A stretch of 57,909 bases of DNA from Phenylobacterium sp. (GCF_030697305.1 NZ_JAUYQL010000023.1:1-57909), one strand, 5' to 3'. Positions 1 through 10,020 are shown, numbered from the stretch's first letter. Made by a program: numbers and translations. Notes: generated by a model not told the origin, from the letters alone.

Positions 1-2
1 CC

Positions 3-398
3 GGTGTGAAGGACGATCCCTGGACCCTGACCACGCCAAGCGGCGGGTCGCAGTTCCAGGCCTGGCGAGACGAAGCTCTCGATCCCCCCGCGCTGGTCGT
101 CCAGGTCGGCAAGACCCAGTTGCGGTACGCCATCAGCGCCATCGATGACCTGCACGCCATGCTGCGTGACCACGGCGATTGGATGCTGCTTGGCGGCGCC
201 GACGAGCAGAAGCCCGCCCCGGCCGACAGCGTCGAGGCCTGGGGCCGGGCGCCCGACAACCCGTACGGCGGCTGGTATGGCCTCAAGAAGGGCCTACGCG
301 GCCGGTTTGGCGTCTATGTGCCGCCCGTGCTCGAGGCGTTGGGCCTCGTGGAGCTAGACCGATCGCCGCGTAACGGCAAGGTGCGGGCCGCTCAGTAG
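3..398 (+). CDS. Conserved hypothetical protein, probably 5'-truncated by the window edge
   Basis: A GTG at position 6 could open a 130-residue protein, but the frame stays open to the window edge (codon GGT at 3-5) and no ribosome binding site is visible, so the true start probably lies upstream. The protein is small, soluble and tryptophan-rich, with WTLTTPSG near the start and a glycine/tyrosine-rich stretch YGGWYGLKKGLRGRFGVYVP near the end. It has no signal peptide or membrane segment. I recognise it only as a conserved alphaproteobacterial hypothetical and assign no function. Its 3' end overlaps the convergent tamB by 7 bp. Confidence 0.6.
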   Translation, partial: GVKDDPWTLTTPSGGSQFQAWRDEALDPPALVVQVGKTQLRYAISAIDDLHAMLRDHGDWMLLGGADEQKPAPADSVEAWGRAPDNPYGGWYGLKKGLRGRFGVYVPPVLEALGLVELDRSPRNGKVRAAQ

Positions 399-3300
399 TC
401 GCGCCGCCAGCGCACCGCGAGCTTGGCGTCCTTCTGTCCGGCCAGCTTCGACAGGATCGATAGGCTGCGCCCCACCCGCCATTCGACCTGCGCCGACGGC
501 CCTTCGCGGCCGCCGCCGGTGATCTCCAGATAGACGTTGTCCGTCAGATACTTGCCGCCGGACACTGTGACGCCGGAAGCGTCGCCGCCGCCTAACGCCA
601 GGCGGTCGAGCCCGGCGAACCCACGCAGCTCTCCGATCAGGTCGAAGCCGCCCCCGCCCGCCAAGGCCGATAGGGCCGAGGCGAGCTGGGCCGCCTCCAG
701 TGGCGAGAGCTGCGACGCCGAGCGGCCGAACAGCACCTGGGACAGCACCTCGTCATTGGGCAGCACCGGCGAAGAGGTCAGCGTGATCTCCGGCTTCGCC
801 GCGGTGCCGCGGATCCGCACCGCCGCGGTCAGCGCCGGATCGTCTCGTGTGGCGGTCAGGTCCAGGCGGATCTCCTGAGCGCGCGTGGACAGATAGACGA
901 CGCTCTGGGTGTCGAAGGTGAAGCGCTTGCCGGCGAAATCGTAGTCGCCGCGCACGATCCGCGCCGTCCCGCTCAGCACCGGCCGCGCCGTTGATCCCGC
1001 TACGCGGGCGTCCAACGAAAGCTCAAGGTCGAGGCCCCGGCCGCGTAGGAACACCCGCCGCGGCGCCTGCAGGGTGACGTCCAGAACCCACCCGTTCCCG
1101 CCACGCTTCGTCTGAGCCGGCAGGCCGCGATCCAGGGTGTCCGGCACATTGCGCTCCACCACCTCCATGGACACCACGCCGGACGGCGTCGGGGGGTCGG
1201 CGGCGACGTCGGCGCGGTCGATGGCCAGCGCGCCTGACAGCCGCACCTGACCGCTGGCCGCCCGGTCGATGGTCACCGGCCCAGTCGCCGAGGCTGTCGC
1301 CTGCTCATTGTCGATCAGCCTGAAACCCTTGAGATCGAGGCGAAAACTGCTGGCCCCTTCGCGGGTCAGGTTGATCCGCCCCTTGCCGGACAGCGTGCCG
1401 CCGTGACCATCGGCGCCGCTGGCCTGGGTCACGTCGATCGCCGTGTTGGCGAACTGGGCGCGGACCACCACGTCGCGCAACAACAGCCCCGTCGCGCCGT
1501 CCTCGAAGCGCCCTGCGTCCACCGCCGCCTGCCCCACGGCGCGCGGATCGGCAAGCGTGCCGGCCAGCGTCCCCTCGGTCCGCACGTGACCCGAGAGGCT
1601 GCGCTCGCCGCCGATGAGCAGATCCCACAGCGGGCGGATCTCGCCTTCCGCGAAGAACCGACCGCTCATCGGCCGGGTGCGTGCGACGGCGATGCGGACC
1701 GGCGCCGCGGTGGCGACCACCGGCACGGTCACCGCACCATTGGCCTTAAGGCCCTCGCTGTTGGTCGCGTCGAGGTCGAGCGTCAGGCTGTCTCCGGCCA
1801 ATCGCGCCCGAAGCGCACCGTCCAGCCCCGACGCTGCATTGGCGCCGCGACCGCGCGCGCCGTCCAGCTTCGCCGACATAACGCCGTCGAGGCGCGCGCC
1901 GCGCCCGTTCAGGGTCATGTCGGCGTCGAAGCGGCCAGTGAGGTCCTCGTTGAGCATCTCCAGGCCGAGCTTGGCGACCTGGGCGCGGATCTCGGCGCCC
2001 CCGCCGGATAGGCGCGCGTCGACATTGACCCTGCCCCCATCAGCGGCGGCCAGCCTCAACCGCGCGCTGCGCTCGGGACCGCCGAAGCGCAGCACCGCCG
2101 GCTCGACGGTGCGCACCGCTCGCGTCCCGGCTTTCCCCGCACCGGAGAACGCCAACTCATAACCGGGTTTGGCTTCGGCCAAGGTCCCACCGCCATCGAG
2201 ATTCCATGCCCCGCCGTTCATCCTGCCCTCGGCCTTCAACCGGTAGGGCAGCCTTGCCATCGGTCCCTCGGCGTTCAATGAGCCGTTGCGGATGGTCAGG
2301 TTCGAACCGCGCAGCGCCGCACCATCGGCGGTGAGCGCCAGATTGGCCTGCGCGCCGCCCCGGCCGTCGACGATCCTCACCCGGCCAGCGATGGATCCAG
2401 CGGTCAGGAACGCGCCAGGCCCTGCCTCCACCGTCAGATCGGCGGTGGATGGCGTGCGACGGCGCAGCGTCAGCGCGCCCGAGGCCTTCACCCCGCCGGC
2501 GTCGACGGCTAGGTTGGTGAGATCGACACCGCCGTGCGGGAACCGGAAATCCGAGCGCGCCCGCGCCGGACCGTATTCGGACTCCGCCGCGATCGTCACC
2601 AGCCCGGCCGCGCCGTCGGTCCTTCGCTGGAAGTTGAGCGTCACCCGCGCGGCCTTCAGCGGCAGTCGCGGCACGTCGATCACGTCGAAGTCGGCGATCA
2701 GGTCCGCGCGCGGCTGGGCCAACGAGCCGCCAATGGCGCCGGTCCCCTTGGCGCGCCCGGTGATCTCCACCGGGCCGGCGCGGAACGGGCCGTCGGCGGT
2801 CCAGTCGAGCTTGAACTTCAGCGCCCCGTCGCTGCCGAGCACGCCGGCGGTCTCTGCCTTGAGCGACGCGCCGGCCAGCTTGGCCTGGGCCACCGACACC
2901 TGCCTGCCCGCGATGTTGGCGCGCGCCTCGAGGCGCGGCGCGGGGCCTAGCAGCCGATCGGCCTCAGGATACCCGGTGGCGAACCGCTGGCCCTTAGCGT
3001 CGAGGCTGACGGTCCACGGCTTCCCCGCCCCGCCCTGGACCGCCGACCAGTCGGCGTCCAGCCCGCCGGAGGCGCCGGCGCGCGCGGCGGCGAGATTCGA
3101 GATCAGGACGCGCCCCTTGAAGTTCAGGCCGCCGAGCAGGCTGCGCCCGCCGCTGGCCTCGACCTTCAGGCCCGAGCCGGCGACGTCCAGACGGCGCAGC
3201 GACAGCCGCCCGTCGCCCAGGCGCTGGGCATCCAGCGCCAGGGTCGGACGCGCGCCCAGCAGCGCCGCTGCAAGGCCTCGTCCGGCGCCGCCGGCGCCCG

Positions 3301-4570
3301 TCAGCTTCGCCTCGACGCCCAGGTCGCCGTTGCGGCGGGAAAGGTTCAGCGGGCCGGAAACCCGCGACAGGACGTATCCGCCCAGGCCGATGTGATCCAC
3401 CGACCCTTCGCCGGCGAAGCGCAGGTCCTTGGCGTCTCCGGTGAGCACGCCCGCGAGCCGCCCCGCTCCCGTGGCCGGTCCGCCGGTGATCTTCGACAGA
3501 GCGCGGGCGTCGGCCGTGAGCGTGAGACCCTTCGGGCCTGCGCGTTTCGCCTTGAAGTCGGCGAAGCCTTTCGCCGTCGCGTTGAGGTTCGCGGACCCCA
3601 GCCGCACGTCCACGGCGTACAGCCCGTCCGGCGCACGACGCGATCCGAAGGCGAAGCGCGCCTGCGGTCCGAACCGGGCGACCAAGGGCGCGGTGAGACG
3701 CGACGAGGCCAGCTCGATCCGCCCGCCGGCCTGTCCGCCATACGGTCGCCATGCGCCCTTAGCCGACAGGGGTCGCTGCTGGCCAGAGTCGGCGATCGCG
3801 GTGAACTTGCCGGAACCCGCCTGGCCGTCCGCGCGAACCGCCAGGCTGAAAGGCTGGTCCGCCGGCAGCCCGAGTGCGCCGGCCAGGGCGCCGCCGCTGG
3901 CTTCTTCCGCCAACGCCTCCACCAGCATCGGCCGGTTCTTACCGAGGTCGAAGCGGACCCGCAGGTGATCGCCGGCGTGCAGCAGGCTTTTCGCCGCTAC
4001 CCGGCCGGACTGCCGGCCTCCGCTGCCGCGCGCCACGTCCAGCGCGCCGGTTACGTCATAGAGCCCGCGCCGATAGCTGAACGCCGGAGCCAGTTCGACT
4101 CGCGCCCCCAGCCGCGCGATGTGGAACGACACCGGCAAGCCGCCGGCCTTGCCCTTGGGCGTCAGCGTCGGGCGGCGCAGCAGCCGCAGGCTCTCGGCGT
4201 CGATGGAGTCGGCGTGGAAGCTGCGACGAAGCAGGTCGCCGTAGCGCCAGGTGACGTGGAGCTTGCTGGCCTCCAGCCAGACTCCCTTCTCGTCGGCGAT
4301 GGTCAGCCGGCGCACGGTGAAATCGCGCCACACGTCGCCGTCCAGGCCCTCGATGCGCAGCTTTCCGAAACGTCCGATCTTCAAGCCCTCGAGCCGGGCC
4401 TCCAGTAACAACCGCCCCTGCGACGAGACCACGCCGTAGCGGGCGGCCACGAAGGCGCCGCCGATCAGCAGGAACAGCACCGCACACACCGCCACGATGA
4501 TCTTGGGCAAGGTCGCGCGCCTGCGCGGCGGCGGCGTGTTTTCAGCCGGGGTGGCGTCAGGCGCGCTCAA
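392..4570 (-). CDS. tamB: Translocation and assembly module protein TamB (DUF490 family)
   Basis: A 1392-residue protein with a cytoplasmic N-terminus, one membrane anchor at about residues 23-45 (hydrophobic run IIVAVCAVLFLLIGG) and a long repetitive beta-rich body. The C-terminal few hundred residues match the DUF490/TamB domain, ending in DAKLAVRWRRDY. TamB-like proteins bridge the periplasm and work with TamA to deliver proteins, and probably phospholipid, to the outer membrane. The length fits the family. The start codon overlaps the tamA stop in ATGA (4567-4570), so the pair is translationally coupled with tamA first. Family assignment is strong; substrates are unknown. Confidence 0.92.
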   Translation of the reverse strand: MSAPDATPAENTPPPRRRATLPKIIVAVCAVLFLLIGGAFVAARYGVVSSQGRLLLEARLEGLKIGRFGKLRIEGLDGDVWRDFTVRRLTIADEKGVWLEASKLHVTWRYGDLLRRSFHADSIDAESLRLLRRPTLTPKGKAGGLPVSFHIARLGARVELAPAFSYRRGLYDVTGALDVARGSGGRQSGRVAAKSLLHAGDHLRVRFDLGKNRPMLVEALAEEASGGALAGALGLPADQPFSLAVRADGQAGSGKFTAIADSGQQRPLSAKGAWRPYGGQAGGRIELASSRLTAPLVARFGPQARFAFGSRRAPDGLYAVDVRLGSANLNATAKGFADFKAKRAGPKGLTLTADARALSKITGGPATGAGRLAGVLTGDAKDLRFAGEGSVDHIGLGGYVLSRVSGPLNLSRRNGDLGVEAKLTGAGGAGRGLAAALLGARPTLALDAQRLGDGRLSLRRLDVAGSGLKVEASGGRSLLGGLNFKGRVLISNLAAARAGASGGLDADWSAVQGGAGKPWTVSLDAKGQRFATGYPEADRLLGPAPRLEARANIAGRQVSVAQAKLAGASLKAETAGVLGSDGALKFKLDWTADGPFRAGPVEITGRAKGTGAIGGSLAQPRADLIADFDVIDVPRLPLKAARVTLNFQRRTDGAAGLVTIAAESEYGPARARSDFRFPHGGVDLTNLAVDAGGVKASGALTLRRRTPSTADLTVEAGPGAFLTAGSIAGRVRIVDGRGGAQANLALTADGAALRGSNLTIRNGSLNAEGPMARLPYRLKAEGRMNGGAWNLDGGGTLAEAKPGYELAFSGAGKAGTRAVRTVEPAVLRFGGPERSARLRLAAADGGRVNVDARLSGGGAEIRAQVAKLGLEMLNEDLTGRFDADMTLNGRGARLDGVMSAKLDGARGRGANAASGLDGALRARLAGDSLTLDLDATNSEGLKANGAVTVPVVATAAPVRIAVARTRPMSGRFFAEGEIRPLWDLLIGGERSLSGHVRTEGTLAGTLADPRAVGQAAVDAGRFEDGATGLLLRDVVVRAQFANTAIDVTQASGADGHGGTLSGKGRINLTREGASSFRLDLKGFRLIDNEQATASATGPVTIDRAASGQVRLSGALAIDRADVAADPPTPSGVVSMEVVERNVPDTLDRGLPAQTKRGGNGWVLDVTLQAPRRVFLRGRGLDLELSLDARVAGSTARPVLSGTARIVRGDYDFAGKRFTFDTQSVVYLSTRAQEIRLDLTATRDDPALTAAVRIRGTAAKPEITLTSSPVLPNDEVLSQVLFGRSASQLSPLEAAQLASALSALAGGGGFDLIGELRGFAGLDRLALGGGDASGVTVSGGKYLTDNVYLEITGGGREGPSAQVEWRVGRSLSILSKLAGQKDAKLAVRWRRDY

Positions 4571-6351
4571 AAGCTCTGCCCGATGCTGATGTAGATCTGG
4601 AAGGGCGCATCACCCTGGCGTTTCTCCAGCGGCACGGCGATGTCGGCGCGGATCGGTCCGAAGCCCAGGTCGTAGCGAACGCCGAAACCTGCGCCGACGC
4701 TGAGGTCCTTGCCGCTGGGATAGGGATCGCTGCCCACTGCGCCCGCATCGACGAACGCCACCACGCCCCAGCGGCGCGTCAGGTTGTGGCGCACCTCGAA
4801 CGAGGTCTCCAACAGCGAGACGCCGCCCTGCGGCGTGTTGTCCGAGAGCCTCGGGCCCACCGCCTGGTAGCCATAGCCGCGCACCGACCCGCCGCCGCCG
4901 GCGAAGAACCGCCGCGACGCCGGAATCTCGGGGATCGAGCCGCCGACCATCGCACCGGCCCGAACCCGTGCCGCGACGACCGTCCGCGCCGCTTCGCCCA
5001 ACGGAAGATAGACCGACGCCAGGGCCACCGTTTCCAGATACGGCAAGGTCGTCTCGCCGGTCAGCAGCGTGGGCTCCAGCCGCATGCCGACCCGCCAGCC
5101 GCGGCGCGGGTTCAGAGGATCGTCGGAGCGATCCAGAGACAGGTCGGCAAGTCCGGCGATCGCAAACAGGTCGCGCCCGAGCGGCGTCAGCGTGCCAGGC
5201 CGCCGTTCGTCGGTGCGGCTGAAGTCCAGCGAGCCGCCGACAGTCAGATAGGATGTCTTGCCGTAGCGCCGCTGCAGGTCGGCGCGGACGCCGACGCCCT
5301 TCTCGTCGTAGGCGTCGGTGCGGGTGCTGTAGGCCGCGGCGCCCAGCTTCAGCGTCTGCGCCGGCCTGCGCCAGTGCGGCAGGGCGACCTCGGCGGCCAG
5401 CCGGCTGTCGATGTTGGACAGCCGTCCGCTCAGAGACTGCGTGTCGGCGCGGCCCAGGACATTGTACCGCGTCCAGCGCGCATCCAGCCCGACGCCTTCG
5501 CTGGTGGAGTAGCTGGCCCCGGCTTCGAGCGTGCGGCGCTTGCGGTCGGCGAGGCTGACGATGATCGGGCGTAGCCCGTCTGTCGTGGTGTTCTGCTTCG
5601 GGGCCAGCCCTACGGTCACCGACTCGTAGACCCCGGTGTCGAGCAGCCGCCGCTCGAGCTCGGCGACATCCTCCGGATCGTAGACCTTTCCGGCGCGCCA
5701 CGGCGCGAGGCGTCGCAGCCAGTCGGGGTCGGTGCGGCCGCGCGCGCCCGTGAGGTCCAGGCCGCCCAACCGCACCAGTTCGCCGGCGACAATCCGGTAG
5801 GTCGGCCGCACGGTGTGATCGGCATGGTCGACGATGACTTCGCGGGGCGCGGCGGCGACGTCGGCGTAGCCCTGCTTCTGCACCGTGGCCACCACCCGAC
5901 CTTCGGCGGCGACCACGTCGGCCGCGCGGCCAGGCGCGCCGTCTCTCAGGCCCATGGCCGCCTCGCCCAAGGCGCGCACCGGGGCGCTGGGCTCGGGCGC
6001 GGTCCAGTCGACCTTCGGATCGGCGATCACGAAGCGTCCGCCGGGCGTCACCTTGACCACCGGCGTCGGCGCATCGCCCTCGCCGACGTCCGGGATCACC
6101 TCGTAGCCGTAGTAGCCCTCAGATCGCAGGACAGCGACGGCGTCCTCAGATGCTTCCCGCGCGCGTCGCCGCGCCTCGAACCGGTTGAGCAGAGGACGGT
6201 CGGTCTCGCCGATGGCCTTGACGATCGCGGTGCGCAGCGATGAGTCCATCTCGCCGTCGACCCGTGCACGCGGATCGGCCGCACGCGCCGGCGCAGCCCC
6301 GCTGAAGCACAGGACCGCGCATGCGGCCGCGGCGAAGACGATGCGTCCCAC
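4567..6351 (-). CDS. tamA: TamA, Omp85-family outer membrane protein
   Basis: A 594-residue protein with a signal peptide (MGRIVFAAAACAVLCFSGAA, cut near ARA-AD), POTRA-type repeats over about residues 30-270 and a C-terminal 16-strand barrel. The Omp85 hallmark VRGY sits in GGGGSVRGYGYQAVGP and the protein ends in a C-terminal phenylalanine (IGQSF), the usual BAM recognition signal. It pairs with TamB, whose gene follows and overlaps by 4 bp. AGGGA lies about 8 bases before the ATG. The 210-bp gap upstream is shared with the divergent ATP-grasp operon and probably carries both promoters. Confidence 0.92.
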   Translation of the reverse strand: MGRIVFAAAACAVLCFSGAAPARAADPRARVDGEMDSSLRTAIVKAIGETDRPLLNRFEARRRAREASEDAVAVLRSEGYYGYEVIPDVGEGDAPTPVVKVTPGGRFVIADPKVDWTAPEPSAPVRALGEAAMGLRDGAPGRAADVVAAEGRVVATVQKQGYADVAAAPREVIVDHADHTVRPTYRIVAGELVRLGGLDLTGARGRTDPDWLRRLAPWRAGKVYDPEDVAELERRLLDTGVYESVTVGLAPKQNTTTDGLRPIIVSLADRKRRTLEAGASYSTSEGVGLDARWTRYNVLGRADTQSLSGRLSNIDSRLAAEVALPHWRRPAQTLKLGAAAYSTRTDAYDEKGVGVRADLQRRYGKTSYLTVGGSLDFSRTDERRPGTLTPLGRDLFAIAGLADLSLDRSDDPLNPRRGWRVGMRLEPTLLTGETTLPYLETVALASVYLPLGEAARTVVAARVRAGAMVGGSIPEIPASRRFFAGGGGSVRGYGYQAVGPRLSDNTPQGGVSLLETSFEVRHNLTRRWGVVAFVDAGAVGSDPYPSGKDLSVGAGFGVRYDLGFGPIRADIAVPLEKRQGDAPFQIYISIGQSF

Positions 6352-6564
6352 GCGTGTTTCCCTGCCGCCCCCGACGTCGGGGTGTAACGGCGGTCGCGCA
6401 GCATGTCACCACGCCGCGCGACGCTCGCGAAAAGCGCCCATTCGCTCAAGCCGCTTTCCATGCGGTGCGAACTTTGCCCAAATGTCGGGCAGTCGGGGCG
6501 CCTGCGAGCAAGTCGCTGCGAATGGCGTGCCTTAGACGGCCGCGTTCGCCCGCAGGATGCGCCG

Positions 6565-8076
6565 ATGGACATGAGAGACGAGGCTGGCGTGGCGTTGAGC
6601 GTAGGACCGGAACAAGTCGCCGGAGAGGCCCGCATCATGGAGCCGGCGGTCGCGCCCTACGACGAAATGATCACGCCAGGTCAAGATGTACGCCCGCACT
6701 ACGCGGCGCTGGCCAACCGGCTGTCGACACTGGGCGCCCAGGAGCTTTCCGAACGCCAGCGCACGTTGGAGCGGTTCTTTCTCCTGCAAGGCATCACCTT
6801 CACCGTCTATGGCGGCGAAAGCTCCACCGAGCGGATCATCCCCACCGACCTGCTGCCGCGAATCATCCCGTCCGACGAATGGACCAAGATCGAGCGCGGG
6901 CTGACCCAGCGCCTGCGCGCGCTGAACATGTTCCTGGCCGACATCTACGGCGACCAGCAGATCCTGATGGACGGCGTCGTCCCGCGCGAGCTGGTGCTGC
7001 AGGCCCCGTCGTACCGGCGCGAGATGCAGCACCTGTTCGTGCCGCACCAGGCTTTCGCAAATGTCTGCGGCAGCGACCTCATCCGCCAGCCGGACGGCTC
7101 CTTCGCCGTGCTGGAGGACAATCTGCGGGTGCCTTCGGGCGTCTCCTACATGCTCGCCAACCGCGAGGCGTCGAAGCGGGTGTTCCCGGGTACGTTCCGT
7201 GGCGCCGGCGTGCGCTCCATCGACCGCTATCCCGACCTGCTGCTGGCGACCCTGAAGAGCATGGCGGCCGATTGGCGGCCCGACCCGCAGGTCGTGGTGC
7301 TGACGCCGGGGGTCTACAACTCCGCCTATTTCGAGCACGCCTACCTGGCCCGCCTGATGGGCGCGCCGCTGGTCGAGGGGCGCGACCTGGTGGTGCACGA
7401 CAACCGCGTCTACATGCGCACCACCACGGGCCTTCGCCGTGTCGACGTAATCTACCGCCGGGTCGACGACGACTTCATCGACCCCCTCACGTTCCGTCGT
7501 GACTCAGGACTGGGCGCGGCGGGGCTGTTCAACGCCTACCGCGCCGGCGCGGTGGTGATCTGCAATGCGCCTGGCACCGGGGTCGCCGACGACAAGGCGG
7601 TCTACGCCTATGTGCCGGAGATCATCCGCTACTACCTGGGCGAGGACGCCATCCTGCCGAACATCGAGACCTTCCTCTGCCGCGACCCGTCGCAGCTCAG
7701 CTACGTGCTGGCCAATCTCGACAAGCTGGTGGTCAAGGCGGTCGGCGCGTCCGGCGGCTACGGCATGCTGGTCGGCCCCCACTCCACCCAGGCCCAGCGC
7801 GAGGAGTTCGCCGACGCGCTGAAAGCCGATCCCGCCAACTACATCGCCCAGCCGACGATCCAGCTCTCGACCGCGCCGTGCCTGGTCGACCAGACGATCG
7901 AGCCGCGGCACGTGGACCTGCGCCCGTTCATCCTGTGCGGCGACAAGATAACCGTCACGCCCGGCGCGCTCACCCGCGTCGCCCTGCGCAAGGGCTCGCT
8001 GGTGGTGAATTCCAGCCAGGGCGGGGGCTCCAAAGATACCTGGGTGCTCGACGACGCCGGAGAGCTGCGCCCATGA
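6565..8076 (+). CDS. Circularly permuted type 2 ATP-grasp protein (DUF404/DUF407)
   Basis: About 503 residues, first gene of a three-gene operon. The family is an ATP-grasp ligase fold with permuted domains, thought to form amide bonds. Typical features are VRPHYAAL near the start, DNLRVPSGVSYMLANR, VLTPGVYNSAYFEHAYLAR, and the ligand-binding stretch KAVGASGGYGMLVGP. The frame is open from 6403, but that extension is arginine-rich and looks non-coding. ATG 6565 has AGGA upstream; ATG 6637 (MEPAVAPYDEM) has a better GGAGAGG eight bases upstream and is an equally good start. The stop overlaps the next start in ATGA. Substrate unknown. Confidence 0.9.
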   Translation: MDMRDEAGVALSVGPEQVAGEARIMEPAVAPYDEMITPGQDVRPHYAALANRLSTLGAQELSERQRTLERFFLLQGITFTVYGGESSTERIIPTDLLPRIIPSDEWTKIERGLTQRLRALNMFLADIYGDQQILMDGVVPRELVLQAPSYRREMQHLFVPHQAFANVCGSDLIRQPDGSFAVLEDNLRVPSGVSYMLANREASKRVFPGTFRGAGVRSIDRYPDLLLATLKSMAADWRPDPQVVVLTPGVYNSAYFEHAYLARLMGAPLVEGRDLVVHDNRVYMRTTTGLRRVDVIYRRVDDDFIDPLTFRRDSGLGAAGLFNAYRAGAVVICNAPGTGVADDKAVYAYVPEIIRYYLGEDAILPNIETFLCRDPSQLSYVLANLDKLVVKAVGASGGYGMLVGPHSTQAQREEFADALKADPANYIAQPTIQLSTAPCLVDQTIEPRHVDLRPFILCGDKITVTPGALTRVALRKGSLVVNSSQGGGSKDTWVLDDAGELRP

Positions 8077-9017
8077 TGCTCGCCCGTGTCGCCGACAGTC
8101 TCTACTGGATCGGCCGCTATATCGAACGCGCCGAGCACATGGCGCGGCTTTCCGACGTCATGCTCAACGCCACGCTCGACCGCACGGAAGCGGCCTACGA
8201 GGTGGCGCAGATCGCCATCGCCGCGGTGGGCGAACCCGACCCGTCCAAGGCGGCCAACCCCTATCAGGCCGCACTCGCCCTAGCGCTGGACCGCGAGGAC
8301 GCCGGCTCGATCACTTCATCGCTAGCCAAGGCGCGCGAAAACGCCCGCCAGGTGCGCGATCAGATCACCACCGAGACGTGGGAGCGGTTGAACCTGCTGT
8401 ACCTGCGCCTGACCGGCCCCAACGCCGACAAGGCGTTCGCCGACGGCTCGTCGACCTTCCTGCACGAAGCGATCGCCGACCTGCATCTGTTCAAGGGGGC
8501 GGCCGACGCCACCATGAGCCATGGCGAGGGCTGGCGCTTCCTGCTGCTGGGCGTCTATCTCGAACGCGCCCAGCTGATCGGACGGCTGCTGGAGGTCTGC
8601 TTCGGCGATGCGCGCCGCGGGCCGATCACCGACCACTTCGCCCTGACCAGCCTGCTGCGCATGAGCTGCGCGCTGGAGCCCTATCTGCGGGTCTACACCG
8701 CCGACATCCAGCCGCGTTTCATCCAGGAATTCCTGCTGCTCGACGAGGAATTCCCGCGCTCAATCCGTTTCTGCACGTCGCGGATCGAAGAGCATCTCTC
8801 CAGCCTGACCCGGCACATGGATGTTCCCGGTCAGGTGGGGCCCGAGCGCCTCGCAGGGCGGCTGAAGGCGCGGCTGCAATACGCCGACATGGATGAGCTC
8901 GAGGCCAGCGGGGTCAGCGCCTTCCTGTCCAGCATCCTGGACGAGTGCGCGGCGATCCATCGCGGACTCTACGAGACCTTCGTAGCCTATCCCCTCGAGC
9001 TGCGACTGCCTGCCTAA
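8073..9017 (+). CDS. Alpha-E domain protein (DUF403)
   Basis: A 314-residue all-helical protein opening with MMLARVADSLYWIGRYIERAEHMAR, the standard start of the alpha-E family. Its genes nearly always accompany the permuted ATP-grasp and a transglutaminase. The start overlaps the upstream stop (ATGA at 8073-8076). A second ATG follows at once (8076), so initiation could occur at either. No catalytic motif is obvious; the family is predicted from genome context to act in a peptide-modification or amide-bond system. No biochemical role is visible here. Confidence 0.9.
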   Translation: MMLARVADSLYWIGRYIERAEHMARLSDVMLNATLDRTEAAYEVAQIAIAAVGEPDPSKAANPYQAALALALDREDAGSITSSLAKARENARQVRDQITTETWERLNLLYLRLTGPNADKAFADGSSTFLHEAIADLHLFKGAADATMSHGEGWRFLLLGVYLERAQLIGRLLEVCFGDARRGPITDHFALTSLLRMSCALEPYLRVYTADIQPRFIQEFLLLDEEFPRSIRFCTSRIEEHLSSLTRHMDVPGQVGPERLAGRLKARLQYADMDELEASGVSAFLSSILDECAAIHRGLYETFVAYPLELRLPA

Positions 9018-9042
9018 AGACCCCCGCCTAAGGACCCAAGCC

Positions 9043-10020
9043 TTGCTCCTCGAGATCCGCCACGTCACCCAGTACCACTACGACGACGACGTCCGGGAAA
9101 GCGTCATGGAGCTGTGGATGCAGCCCCAGAAGGGCTCGCATCAGCGGCTGGTGAGCTTCGAGCTCGACCTCGACCCGCCGGCCCAGCTGTTCTCCTACGC
9201 CGACCCGTTCGGCAACGCCGTCTACCACTTCGACGTTCCCCAGCCGCACGACCGCCTGACCATCCAGGCCCGGTCGGCGATCGAGACCCAGCCGCCGCCT
9301 GCGCTGCCCGAGGCGCTCGACATGGGCGAGTGGGATCGGTTGCGCGGTGAATTCGTCCGCGGCGAGAACTTCGACTTCCTGTATCCGCACGGATTCGCCG
9401 TGCCGACGCCGGCGCTGGAGGCGTTTATCGACGAGCACCAGCTAGACCGGTTGAAAGCCCGCGATCCGCTCACTGCGGTCCGGGCCCTGTCGCAGGTTAT
9501 CTACCAGGCCTTCGCCTACGATCCGGACGCCACCGACGCCGACAGTTCAATCGATGTCGCCCTGGCGGCCCGCGGCGGCGTCTGCCAGGACTTCGCCCAC
9601 ATCATGATCGCCATCTGCCGGTCGTGGGGAATCCCGGCGCGCTACGTTTCCGGCTACCTGTTCACCGACCGCAGCGGCGGTGACCGCTCCGATCCCGACG
9701 CCACCCACGCCTGGGTCGAGGTGTTCCTGCCGAGTGTGCGCTGGGTGGGCCTGGATCCGACCAACAACATCGCCACAGGCGAGCGCCACGTGGCCTGCGC
9801 CATCGGCCGCGACTACGCCGACGTGCCGCCCTCGCGCGGGGTCTACAAGGGCGAGGCTGACAGCCAGCTGGCGGTGGGCGTGTCGGTGCGCCGGGCCCGA
9901 GCCGCGGTCACCGAGCCGGAATTCATGCGGGCGGCCCAGACCACGGCGTCACGCGATGGCCGACGTCGGGGTCCGATCGGCGGCCTCTCCTACGACCAGC
10001 AACAGCAACAACAACAGTAG
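9043..10020 (+). CDS. Transglutaminase-like cysteine protease family protein
   Basis: A 325-residue protein with an N-terminal bacterial transglutaminase domain (LLEIRHVTQYHYDDDV) and a transglutaminase core. The catalytic Cys lies in RGGVCQDFAHIMIAICRS, the His in DATHAWVEVFLP and the Asp in WVGLDPTNN. It starts at TTG 9043 with AAGGA about ten bases upstream; no ATG fits the family N-terminus. It is third in the operon with the ATP-grasp and alpha-E genes (25-bp gap). It ends in seven glutamines (YDQQQQQQQ) encoded by mixed CAG/CAA codons. Predicted to cut or cross-link peptides; substrate unknown. Confidence 0.92.
   Translation: MLLEIRHVTQYHYDDDVRESVMELWMQPQKGSHQRLVSFELDLDPPAQLFSYADPFGNAVYHFDVPQPHDRLTIQARSAIETQPPPALPEALDMGEWDRLRGEFVRGENFDFLYPHGFAVPTPALEAFIDEHQLDRLKARDPLTAVRALSQVIYQAFAYDPDATDADSSIDVALAARGGVCQDFAHIMIAICRSWGIPARYVSGYLFTDRSGGDRSDPDATHAWVEVFLPSVRWVGLDPTNNIATGERHVACAIGRDYADVPPSRGVYKGEADSQLAVGVSVRRARAAVTEPEFMRAAQTTASRDGRRRGPIGGLSYDQQQQQQQ

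Noticed and set aside
6403-6564. N-terminal extension of the ATP-grasp gene
   Set aside because: The extra 54 residues are Arg/Cys-rich and unlike the family; starts at 6565 or 6637 have better ribosome binding sites.
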